Part shown: positions 24,541-32,109 of the stretch, in pieces
Position numbering within the stretch: position 1 is the stretch's first letter
Layout: each line of letters starts with the position of its first letter
Assembly (NCBI GenBank): GCA_009377585.1
Contig: WHTS01000051.1
Location: 1 to 41,317 of the forward strand
DNA from: Betaproteobacteria bacterium
Lineage (GTDB): Bacteria; Pseudomonadota; Gammaproteobacteria; Burkholderiales; WYBJ01
Direction: 5' to 3'
DNA: 41,317 bases
The notes under the pieces: generated by a model
Told to the model about the DNA's origin: nothing
The model's input: only the letters and a program-made list of their open reading frames with translations
Databases searched by the model: none
Program-made: the position numbers and the translations under genes

Positions 24541-24613
24541 TTGACCATCTTGGCTTACGATTGAACTATACGTTTCGCGTCCTATGTCGACAACGATGAA
24601 ACGTTATATTGTC
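24541..24613. promoter_or_regulatory. Candidate divergent promoter/operator with inverted repeats
   Basis: Inside a GC-rich chromosome this stretch is unusually AT-rich. The arms TATACGTTTC (24568-24577 region) and GAAACGTTATA (24598-24608) form a near-perfect inverted repeat differing by one inserted base. A second, nested pair is GACAA (24589-24593) and TTGTC (24609-24613). TTGACC at 24541 could be a -35 box for the plus gene at 24694, with an ACTATA-like -10. The arrangement suits a regulator controlling two divergent Bug genes. Assignment is by inspection only. Confidence 0.45.
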
Positions 24614-24693
24614 CAAGCCAGTGGTTATGGACGAAGCGACCCGGCACAGCCCGCCCGCATCGTTCCCGCATCGTTCTGAAGGAGAATCTCTTG

Positions 24694-25653
24694 ATGCTTG
24701 CACGGATCGCCCTGGCCGCCATCGCATTTTCGACGAGTCTCACCGTGAACGCGCAACACTATCCCGAGCGCCCGCTGCGATTCGTGATTCCCTTTCCGCC
24801 GGGCGGCGGCGCCGACAACCTCGCACGCATTGTCGTTACGGCGGCTAACGAGAAATTGGGCCAGCCGATCGTCGTCGACAACCGTGCAGGCGCCGGCGGC
24901 AACATCGCGGCCGAGGTCGTTGCGAAGGCCGCGCCCGACGGCTACACGCTGCTGCAGGCGAACGTGGCGCACGCCATCAGCGCGTCGCTCTATCGCAAGC
25001 TCAACTACGACCTGCTGCGCGATTTCGCGCCGGTCACGCAGCTCGCCTCGATTCCGTTCGTGCTTGCCGTCAGTCCACAACTGGGCGCCAGTTCGGTAAA
25101 GGAGGTCATCGCGCGTGCCAGGGCGAAGCCGGACGCGCTTTCCTACGCCTCGTCGGGCAACGGCGGTCCAAGCCACCTCGCCATGGAACTGTTCAAGTCC
25201 ATGGCGCGTGTCGACATCCGCCACATTCCGTACAAGGGTGCGGCACCAGGTTCAGCAGCATTGATGGCAAACAACGTGCAGCTCATGTTCTTCACCGTAT
25301 CGGCCGCCTTGCCGTTGATGGCGGGCGGGCGCGTGCAATGCCTGGCGATCGCAAGTACCCGGCGCTCCGCGCTCGCACCCGATCTGCCGACGGTATCCGA
25401 AGCGGGCCTGCCGGGATTCGAGGCGACCACGTGGTTCGGCGTCATGGTTCCGAGTGGCACGGCGCGGCCGATAGTCACGACGCTTCACCAGGCTTTCACC
25501 GGCGCGCTGAAGATCGCGAGCATGCGAGATCGCATTCTCAAGCAAGGATTCGAGATCGTGGGGAGCGACCCGGAAGCATTCGGTGCCTACGTGCGAACGG
25601 AAATTCCCAAGTGGGCGACGGTCGTGCAGGCTTCCGGCGCAGGGGTGGATTAG
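24694..25653 (+). CDS. Bug-family tripartite tricarboxylate transporter solute-binding protein
   Basis: This 319-residue binding protein has a short signal peptide (MLARIALAAIAFSTSLTVNA) cleaved before QHYPERPLRFVIPFPPGG. Further motifs are VVDNRAGAGG, PDGYTLLQ, the RDFAPVTQL strand and HIPYKGAAPGSAALM. AAGGAG at 24679-24684 fits either the TTG at 24691 or the ATG at 24694; I use the ATG. It is followed after 63 bases by a second Bug-like gene without a signal peptide, on the same strand, so the two are probably one transcript. Ligand unknown. Confidence 0.94.
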   Translation: MLARIALAAIAFSTSLTVNAQHYPERPLRFVIPFPPGGGADNLARIVVTAANEKLGQPIVVDNRAGAGGNIAAEVVAKAAPDGYTLLQANVAHAISASLYRKLNYDLLRDFAPVTQLASIPFVLAVSPQLGASSVKEVIARARAKPDALSYASSGNGGPSHLAMELFKSMARVDIRHIPYKGAAPGSAALMANNVQLMFFTVSAALPLMAGGRVQCLAIASTRRSALAPDLPTVSEAGLPGFEATTWFGVMVPSGTARPIVTTLHQAFTGALKIASMRDRILKQGFEIVGSDPEAFGAYVRTEIPKWATVVQASGAGVD

Positions 25654-25716
25654 ACGAACGGTGCACTTCGACTGGTTTGCCCAAACCCATCGCGCACTGC
25701 GTTTGAAGACGAATGC

Positions 25717-26628
25717 ATGGAGCTCTCTCGCCACATCCGGATCGTGATCGGCTTTTCCCCCGGTAGCGCCTCCGAGCAGGTCGCTCGCACGATCGCGCCG
25801 GCGCTTTCGGGTGCACTGGGGCGGGAGGTTACGGTCTCGCTGCGTCCTGGAAGCAACGGCGCCGACGCCGCCTGCGAGGTTGCGGGTTCCCCGTCGGACG
25901 GTGCGACGCTTTTCGTGGCAACGCTCGGCACGCACGCCCTCGCGGCGCACCTCGACGCACGCTTGCCCTACGACCCGTTGCGTGACTTCGCCCCGGTTTC
26001 GCTGCTCACGAAATCGCCGCTCGTGCTCGGCGCTCACGCTGCGCTCGGCATACCCAGCGTGCGTACCCTGGTCGAGCGGGCGCGTGCGCATCCCGGCGAA
26101 CTGACCTACGGCACATCCGCCATCGGCGGAGCTCCGCACCTCGCGGCGGAGCTTTTCCAGGCGTTGACGGGTGTCGAGATGCGCCACGTCCGCTATGAGC
26201 ATACCGAGCGGCTATATGACGATCTACGCACCGGAAGCCTCGCGCTCAGCTTCAACAACATGATGTCGATGCTGCCGCGGTGCCTCGACGGGACGATTCG
26301 CGCGCTCGCCGTGACGACCTCGAGACGAAGCCGTGCTGCCGAGGATCTGCCCACGCTTGCGCAATGCGGCATCCCTGGCTATGACATGTCGAACTGGCTG
26401 GCGCTGGTTGCGCCGCAGGGGACTGCGGAAGCGGCGATCCAGGAAATACGGCAGGCCATCGTCACAGCGCTCGCAGACCCCGAAGTTGGGGCTGCCTTGC
26501 GCCGAGGCGGTGTAGACCCGATCGGCAGTACACCCCACGAGCTCGCGCAATTCATGGCAGCAGAGCTCGCACGCTGGCGCCCGGTCGTCGCCCGCTTTCG
26601 CGACACTGCGCTTTCGCCGCCACCCTGA
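25717..26628 (+). CDS. Bug/TctC-family protein without signal peptide
   Basis: This 303-residue protein has the Bug fold order but begins directly at the first strand: MELSRHIRIVIGFSPGSASEQVAR. Nothing resembling a hydrophobic export signal precedes it, and the ORF upstream of this ATG has no alternative start that adds one in frame. Conserved Bug features follow, including the RDFAPVSLLTKSPLVLG region, YGTSAIGGAPHLAAELFQ and the LPTLAQCGIPGYD segment. The usual VPYKG loop is changed to VRYEHTER, and the NRxGAGG loop to RPGSNGAD. It could be a cytoplasmic ligand sensor, a translocation-defective copy, or a gene whose 5' end was lost. It follows the previous Bug gene by 63 bases. Confidence 0.82.
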   Translation: MELSRHIRIVIGFSPGSASEQVARTIAPALSGALGREVTVSLRPGSNGADAACEVAGSPSDGATLFVATLGTHALAAHLDARLPYDPLRDFAPVSLLTKSPLVLGAHAALGIPSVRTLVERARAHPGELTYGTSAIGGAPHLAAELFQALTGVEMRHVRYEHTERLYDDLRTGSLALSFNNMMSMLPRCLDGTIRALAVTTSRRSRAAEDLPTLAQCGIPGYDMSNWLALVAPQGTAEAAIQEIRQAIVTALADPEVGAALRRGGVDPIGSTPHELAQFMAAELARWRPVVARFRDTALSPPP

Positions 26629-26757
26629 TCCGTGTTCCGACGCACTGCGATACCCCGCAACACGATCCTCCACGGGTTCGAACCATGAGCACGACTGTCA
26701 TACTCGAACCCACCGCACGCAGCAGCAACGGAGCGTGTGTCCCGTGGCGGGCGCTCC

Positions 26758-27747
26758 CTAGTTGAGGCGCAAGCCCGTGTCGCGGATCACTTTCGACATC
26801 ACCTCGATGTCGTTCTTGATGCGGGCGGCGAAATGCTCCGGCGTGCCGCCCACGGGCTCCATGCCCCGGGTCTCGAGCCACTCCCGGATCTCGCGCCGCT
26901 GCAACACCGACACCGTCTCCTTGTTCAAGCGCGCCACGATGTCGCGCGGCAGGCCTGCGGGGCCCATCAATCCGAGGAAGAAGGTCGAATTGAATCCTGG
27001 CAGACCGGATTCGGCGAGGGTGGGCACGTCCGGGAACGCCGCCAGACGGCGCGGGCTGCTTACGGCGAGCGGCCGCAGACGTCCGGCGTCGACCAGGGGC
27101 TTGGAGCCCATCGGATTACTGAGCAGCATGGTCACCTGTCCGCCAGCGAGCTCGGTCAACGCCGGCCCCGCGCCCTTGTAGGGGACGTGAACCATATCGA
27201 GCCCGGCGCGGGCACGGAACATCTCGGTGACGAGGTGGCCTGCCGATCCAATGCCGGCCGTGCCGTAGTTGAGCGCTCCGGGACGCGCTTTCGCGAACGC
27301 GATGAGCTCGCGCACGCTTTTCACCGGCAGCGACGGATGCACCACGAGGAGCGAGGCGTATTCGCCAATCACCGCGACGGGCTCGAGATCCTTTTGCAGG
27401 TCGAGCTTGCGATGCGCGAGCGTGACGACCAGGAGCCCCGAGCCGGCCACGACCAGCGTATAGCCGTCCGGCGCGGCGCGTGCGACGAATTCGCCGCCGA
27501 TGAGGCCGCCCCCGCCCGGCCGGTTCTCCACCACCATCTGCTGGCCCAGCGCCTCGGCGAGCGGCTTGGCCATGAAGCGGGCGAGCGTATCGTTGCCGCC
27601 ACCCGGCGCGAGCGGGACGATCACGCGAATGGGCTTTGTCGGGTAAGCCTGAGCGTTCGTTTCGCCTGCGTGTGCAAGGGAAACTGCAAGCGTCGCGATC
27701 AGGATGGGGACAACACGGGTACGTTCCGCGCGCGGGATGCTCTTCAA
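26758..27747 (-). CDS. Bug-family solute-binding protein, likely TTG start
   Basis: The protein carries the signal sequence PILIATLAVSLAHA, cleaved before YPTKPIRVIVPLAPGG, and then MVVENRPGGGG, PDGYTLVV, VVHPSLPVKSVRELIAFAK, YGTAGIGSAGH and HVPYKGAGPAL. No ATG stands near the signal peptide; the nearest lies about 43 codons upstream in unrelated sequence. A TTG at 27747 has GAGG 5 bases before it and gives a well-formed leader (MKSIPRAERTRVVPIL), so I use it, giving 329 residues. It converges with the leaderless Bug gene and lies downstream of the SelA-like gene at 27848 on the same strand, 100 bases away. Confidence 0.88.
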   Translation of the reverse strand: MKSIPRAERTRVVPILIATLAVSLAHAGETNAQAYPTKPIRVIVPLAPGGGNDTLARFMAKPLAEALGQQMVVENRPGGGGLIGGEFVARAAPDGYTLVVAGSGLLVVTLAHRKLDLQKDLEPVAVIGEYASLLVVHPSLPVKSVRELIAFAKARPGALNYGTAGIGSAGHLVTEMFRARAGLDMVHVPYKGAGPALTELAGGQVTMLLSNPMGSKPLVDAGRLRPLAVSSPRRLAAFPDVPTLAESGLPGFNSTFFLGLMGPAGLPRDIVARLNKETVSVLQRREIREWLETRGMEPVGGTPEHFAARIKNDIEVMSKVIRDTGLRLN

Positions 27748-27847
27748 AGGAACCTCGGCTTTGTCTGCGCTATCGCATGGCACATTGGAGAACCTCTCGT
27801 CTGGCTCGAGATATGAAATCCCGCCTGCACGGGAAATGACGGCACGG

Positions 27848-29122
27848 CTAACCGAGCAGCTTCTCGCGCACGGCATCGACGTCGTTCACCACGTCGCCCA
27901 GCTTGCCGAGCGCGTTCTCGACCGAAGCCGAGATACGTTCCACACCGAGCCGCGCGCCATCGGGATACATCATGAGGCGCAGAACCGGCGCGCTACCCGG
28001 CATCGATACGGCACCGATGGTGAGAATGCCGTCCTCACCGAGCATCTCCATCGCTGCCAGACCTGCCGCTTCCACGGCGACGATCTTCGGCTTGCCTTTG
28101 GCTCCGGACTGCTCCATCGCAATCTGCAGCACGTCGTCGCCCGAGATCGAAACGCCCGGGCCGCCCTGATAGGCGCGCGCGCCGAACTGGCGCTGCATCA
28201 CTTCCAGCAGTTGCTTCGCGACCTCGCCCGCCCGGCGGATCACTTCGGGATCGAAGTCTCGCAGCGCGTTGGCGACCCCGACGTACTGGCCCGCCTGCGC
28301 TTCCAACCCGAGCTCGTAGATGCGCGAGCCGATCGCATCGACGAGATCGGGGCGCCCGACGAACACGCCTGCCCGGGGACCGGCGACGTGTTTGTCCGCC
28401 GAGCAGACGGCCAGGTCGATCTCGCCGACCTGGAAGGTGCGCGGCTCCTGAAAAAACCCGACGCGTGAAGCCATGTGCGCATCGTCCATGTAGGCCAACG
28501 TGTGCGCCGCGCGCGGGAGCGCGAGCGCACGCTTGACGTCGGCCAGATCGATGTGGCGCTTCGACGCGCTGATCGGCGTGATCAGGAGCAGTCGCGGCGG
28601 ACCTTGCGTCTGCCACGCCCGCTCGAGCTCGTCGATGGCATGGAATTGCTGAAAATCCGCGCCCGCCATCGCGATCGGACGCACCGTGGACGGATGCGAG
28701 GTTCCGCCGGCCGGCGCCAGGGCGAACACCTTGTCGCCCGATTCGAGAATCGTGGTGAGCGCGATGAAGTTGGCGGCCGAAACACGGTTCACGATGAGCG
28801 CCTTGTGGCGTTGCGGATCCGCCCCCATGTGCTTCAGCGCAAGCGGCTCGGTCTTGCCCTCGAAGCGTTCGAAATACGGCACATGGCTCGTGAGATGTGG
28901 CACTTCCGCTTCCGTGAGCCCCGCCCCGCGGTTCATGCCCGACAAGTCGTAAACGCTGTCCACGCCTTGGCTCCGCACGCGCGCGCCGACCATGTGACGC
29001 GCCTTGAGCATGCGCCGCACTTCCTCGTCGGTACTCGCGAGAATGGGACCTCGCGCGTAGCCCACGATCGGGTCGATGGGATGACCGAACCGGTCGGTGG
29101 CGGACTTTGCTGCATCGGACAT
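27848..29122 (-). CDS. SelA-fold PLP-dependent enzyme of unknown substrate
   Basis: This 424-residue fold-type I PLP protein resembles the SelA/DgaE group. The probable PLP lysine is K244 in SADKHVAGPRAGVFVG, which parallels the SGDK-x-x-GGPQAG motif of selenocysteine synthase and D-glucosaminate-6-phosphate ammonia-lyase. MDDAH near 212-216 supplies the Asp that contacts the PLP ring, and GTSHPST near 140-146 is the phosphate-side loop. True SelA needs partner genes selB and selC, which are absent here, and the C-terminal part differs, so a lyase or racemase acting on a small amino acid is more likely. GGAG lies 7 bases before the ATG at 29122. The patatin gene ends 18 bases upstream, so both may share a transcript. 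Confidence 0.8.
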   Translation of the reverse strand: MSDAAKSATDRFGHPIDPIVGYARGPILASTDEEVRRMLKARHMVGARVRSQGVDSVYDLSGMNRGAGLTEAEVPHLTSHVPYFERFEGKTEPLALKHMGADPQRHKALIVNRVSAANFIALTTILESGDKVFALAPAGGTSHPSTVRPIAMAGADFQQFHAIDELERAWQTQGPPRLLLITPISASKRHIDLADVKRALALPRAAHTLAYMDDAHMASRVGFFQEPRTFQVGEIDLAVCSADKHVAGPRAGVFVGRPDLVDAIGSRIYELGLEAQAGQYVGVANALRDFDPEVIRRAGEVAKQLLEVMQRQFGARAYQGGPGVSISGDDVLQIAMEQSGAKGKPKIVAVEAAGLAAMEMLGEDGILTIGAVSMPGSAPVLRLMMYPDGARLGVERISASVENALGKLGDVVNDVDAVREKLLG

Positions 29123-29140
29123 GATGGCTCCAGGCAATGA

Positions 29141-30298
29141 TCAACAATCGAAGCCGGCGAAGTGAGAAGACTTCACCTTCGCTTGGGCAACCGCTTTGCC
29201 AACGCGTACCAGTTGCGCCTTGTATTTCACCGAGTCGAGCTTTTGCACGTGCTCGGGCTCGATATCCGTGATGCCGAGCGCGGCCAGCCCCGGGCGCGTC
29301 AGCTCGACGTTATAACGCAGATAGGTGAAGAGCTTCGGATCGACCGGCCCGCGGTGTCCGTGTTTGCCGGTGGATTCCACCATGCTGTCGAGCTCGCGAT
29401 CGAGTAGATCCCCGACCAGGCAGCGACCGAACACGCGGCACAGGAAGTCCTGCTCGTTGAGCGCCGCGAACATCAGCGCCGAGGGAACCGTGCTTGCATT
29501 GAAGAGCAGGTTCATGCGATCGGGATCGAGAGCGCCGTTTGCTTCAGGGCTCGTTCCGGTTCCGATCGACACCAGCAGCATATCCTCGGGCCGTTTGGGC
29601 TTCCAGTTCAGGTTGTACGGCTCTACCGTCGCCATCATGAACAACTGGAAGGCCGGGTTGTTGAAAGTCGTGATGCCGCCGTCGACGAATACGAACCGAT
29701 TCGTGCCGACCGAAATCTGCTCCGGCGGGAAGTAGGTCGGTGCCGCCGTGCTCGCGCGTACGACTTGCCACAAGGGAAGGTTCAGATTGCAACCCGGACG
29801 GTCTTCGGGACAGTTGTATTTCGCCTTCGGATTGTTCGAAAGCGGCCAGGGTGAATCGGTGCTGGCATTTCGCAGCACGACCATCAGCAGCGTGCGCAAG
29901 CTGGAGGAACCGAGCGTCGTTTCTTCCTCACCCGTCTTTTCCTTGAAAACACTGCGCAACTTCTGTGCAATCGGCTCGTCCTCGAACTTGTAGTTGAGCC
30001 GTTTCAGTATCGACGCCTTCTCGAACATGAGCTCGGCGCTGTCGAAGTAGAACGAGCGGATCTCGTCGAGCCTCAGGCCCAGAGCGATGCAGGTTGCAAT
30101 GACGCCACCGGTACTGGTGCCCGCAACATAATCGAAGTAATCGGCGAGCACGAAATCATCCCCGCGTCCGAGCCGTTGCTGAAGCAGGCGCTCCATCTCG
30201 GCGAGCACTTCGATGGTAATCAGTCCACGGATGCCGCCGCCGTCCAGCGCCAGCAGCTTGTATGGCGGCTTCTTGGTCAACTTGTCAGCGAGGTTCAT
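29141..30298 (-). CDS. Patatin-like phospholipase (CapV-like architecture)
   Basis: This 385-residue patatin-family lipase acts as a Ser-Asp dyad hydrolase on phospholipids or other acyl esters. The oxyanion loop DGGGIRG is at 19-25, the nucleophile elbow GTSTG places Ser62, and the DGG motif places Asp206. No signal peptide or membrane segment is present, so it is cytoplasmic. The short N terminus leading directly to the DGGGIRG motif and the total length match patatin effectors of the CBASS CapV type as well as housekeeping patatins. No cyclase or regulator gene lies beside it. It diverges from the GH19 gene by 246 bases. Three cysteines occur between 69 and 170, one near PEDRPGC, without an obvious role. 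Confidence 0.92.
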   Translation of the reverse strand: MNLADKLTKKPPYKLLALDGGGIRGLITIEVLAEMERLLQQRLGRGDDFVLADYFDYVAGTSTGGVIATCIALGLRLDEIRSFYFDSAELMFEKASILKRLNYKFEDEPIAQKLRSVFKEKTGEEETTLGSSSLRTLLMVVLRNASTDSPWPLSNNPKAKYNCPEDRPGCNLNLPLWQVVRASTAAPTYFPPEQISVGTNRFVFVDGGITTFNNPAFQLFMMATVEPYNLNWKPKRPEDMLLVSIGTGTSPEANGALDPDRMNLLFNASTVPSALMFAALNEQDFLCRVFGRCLVGDLLDRELDSMVESTGKHGHRGPVDPKLFTYLRYNVELTRPGLAALGITDIEPEHVQKLDSVKYKAQLVRVGKAVAQAKVKSSHFAGFDC

Positions 30299-30544
30299 GG
30301 CTGCTCCAGGTGGTTGCGGCGACCAGCTGATTCATGCCGCTGATGCTCCGTCCAAATCACTATGCCGGATTCGCGTACCTTACGGCAACGCCCCGCCCGT
30401 CACTAGACATCGTTGCGACTTCATGTTCGCTGCAGTCGCCGTCGTGATCGCGGGAGGTCTTGAGCCAGGAGGAGACGATTGTCCTGGCCTGGGGCATCTT
30501 CGTGAGACATACTGATTGCTCCTCTTTGCCGTCAGGAGGCTCTC

Positions 30545-31336
30545 ATGTGTTTTGCCAAGAGCGTAGGCCAGAGCGGCCACAACGACTTGACCGATGTCAT
30601 GGTGGCTCAGATTCTGTTCAACCTGAACATTGCGCGCTTCCCGAATCCCAAGCCGGAGAAGCTCGACCCGGACGGCCGCATTGGTCCGAGGACCATCGAA
30701 GCGATCAAGCACTTCGAAACGACGATCATGAAGATTCCGCACTCGGATGGCTTGCTGGCTCCCGGAGATGCCACCGTTAGTGCACTTCTCGCGGGATTAC
30801 CGCCGGGGCCGTCGAAAGAGAAGCTTTCCGTAGTCATGCCTCGTGCGTTGCCCGCGAAGATCGAGCTCTATTTCGAGCCGCTGGTTGCCGGCATGAAGAA
30901 GTACAGTATCACTACGCCGCTGCGCATGGCGCATTTCGTGGCTCAGATCGCTCACGAGACCGCTTCCTTCCTCTATGCCGAAGAGATCGCCGACGGGTCG
31001 GCTTACGAAGAACGCCGCGACCTCGGCAACACCGTACCGGGCGACGGGAAGTTCTTCAAGGGCCGCGGTCTGATACAACTCACCGGAAGGGCCAACTATG
31101 CGCAGTACGGCAAGGACTGCGGAATCGATTGTGTCGCCGATCCCGATCGGGTGGCCTCGGATCCGTTCGTGGCCGTGGATGTTGCCTGCTGGTACTGGAA
31201 CAAGCGGCAGATCAACCGGCTGGCGGATGCCGACGACGCCAAGGCGGTGACCAAGGCGATCAACGGCGGCTACAACGGTCTCGACGATCGCATGGAGTAT
31301 CTGGCACGAGCCAAAGGGGTGCTCGGCATCAAGTAG
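30545..31336 (+). CDS. GH19 endolysin-like protein with N-terminal peptidoglycan-binding-like domain
   Basis: This 263-residue protein has an N-terminal domain (about 10-85) resembling PG_binding_1: repeated helices with DPDGRIGPRTIEAIKHFE. Its C-terminal GH19 lysozyme/chitinase domain runs from about 100. The catalytic Glu138 lies in AQIAHETASFLYAEE, with a second candidate acid at Glu146/Glu147, and GRGLIQLTGRANY (173-185) forms the substrate groove. Phage endolysins of this type cleave peptidoglycan. It has no signal peptide and no holin or spanin gene follows, so export is unexplained. AGGAGG precedes the ATG by about 6 bases. It ends 6 bases from the converging SLOG-like gene. It may be a domesticated phage lysin. 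Confidence 0.9.
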   Translation: MCFAKSVGQSGHNDLTDVMVAQILFNLNIARFPNPKPEKLDPDGRIGPRTIEAIKHFETTIMKIPHSDGLLAPGDATVSALLAGLPPGPSKEKLSVVMPRALPAKIELYFEPLVAGMKKYSITTPLRMAHFVAQIAHETASFLYAEEIADGSAYEERRDLGNTVPGDGKFFKGRGLIQLTGRANYAQYGKDCGIDCVADPDRVASDPFVAVDVACWYWNKRQINRLADADDAKAVTKAINGGYNGLDDRMEYLARAKGVLGIK

Positions 31337-31342
31337 GCCGGC

Positions 31343-31924
31343 TCACCACAGCTTCCTCACGTCGAGCCAGCGCACTTCGCCGCCACGGGAACGCACGGCC
31401 TCCACCATGTGTCTGGTTCCGCCCGGCCCGTCGCCATCCTCGCCGTCCCACAGACAGATGAAGCGGACCTTGCGGGCACCCTTGGCCAACGCCTCGTCGA
31501 GCATCCATAGATTGCACCGCTGGAAAGGACTTTCGCCTTCCGGGGTCGGACCCAGCACGTCGGTCATCACGCGCACATTTGCACGAGCCTTTGCCGCCAT
31601 GAAGCGCTCAAGCCAAAGATCCGGATCGGATGAAGGGGGCTTCTCGAAGTCGACCGACTCCCGCAGGAACGCCGCCTCATCGAAGGGCAGAAACAATTCC
31701 AGCCGTCCTCCTCGTTCGAGCAGGGCTTCGACGAAAAGCAGATCGCCACCGCACGCGCCTTCGGTCATGCCGAGATCGGCGGCGCCCGCTCCCAGTTCAT
31801 CCAGCACCGTTGCGATCGCACGGGCTGCGATCGGCTCCTTGTCCGGCGGAAAACGGGGCGCAGCGCGGTTTTTCGCGTCGATCATATGCCCGCTGAAAAG
31901 AAACACCAGGCGCGGCTCGCTCAT
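31343..31924 (-). CDS. SLOG-like Rossmann-fold predicted nucleotide-binding protein
   Basis: This protein of about 193 residues has a Rossmann-like layout. VFLFSGHMID at the start gives the first strand and loop, GACGGDLLFVEALLERG is a glycine-rich nucleotide-loop signature, LELFLPFDEAAF follows, and RFICLWDGEDGDGPGGTRHM leads into VRWLDVRKLW at the end. The pattern resembles SLOG-superfamily proteins, which bind nucleotide-derived ligands in signalling and conflict systems, and stand-alone relatives in proteobacteria. The ATG at 31924 has AAGGTGG 5 bases upstream; a GTG 9 bases earlier is a second option. Its 3' end lies 6 bases from GH19. The specific ligand is unknown and the SLOG label is my inference from pattern. 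Confidence 0.6.
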   Translation of the reverse strand: MSEPRLVFLFSGHMIDAKNRAAPRFPPDKEPIAARAIATVLDELGAGAADLGMTEGACGGDLLFVEALLERGGRLELFLPFDEAAFLRESVDFEKPPSSDPDLWLERFMAAKARANVRVMTDVLGPTPEGESPFQRCNLWMLDEALAKGARKVRFICLWDGEDGDGPGGTRHMVEAVRSRGGEVRWLDVRKLW

Positions 31925-32109
31925 GGTGGCCACCTTGGGTTGGGTTTGAATCGAGAGTCCGCGCCACGCGGTCGCAGCGCCTGTACTCCAAGTTTACCGA
32001 TTCGTCGTCCCGGTTCGTTCGCAGCAGTCGTGGCTTCGTCCTGGCGCGGAGCATTTTCGTCGGTCAGGGTGCGCAAGGCGAAGGGTGGCTGAAACCCACA
32101 CCTTTCGCC

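Noticed and set aside
27848-29122. Selenocysteine synthase selA
   Set aside because: The fold and lysine motif are similar but no selB, selC or selD lies nearby and the rest of the protein differs, so a specific selA name is unjustified.
29141-30298. CBASS system with the patatin as effector
   Set aside because: No CD-NTase cyclase or Cap2/Cap3 gene is adjacent, so a CBASS label is not supported; only the effector-like architecture is noted.
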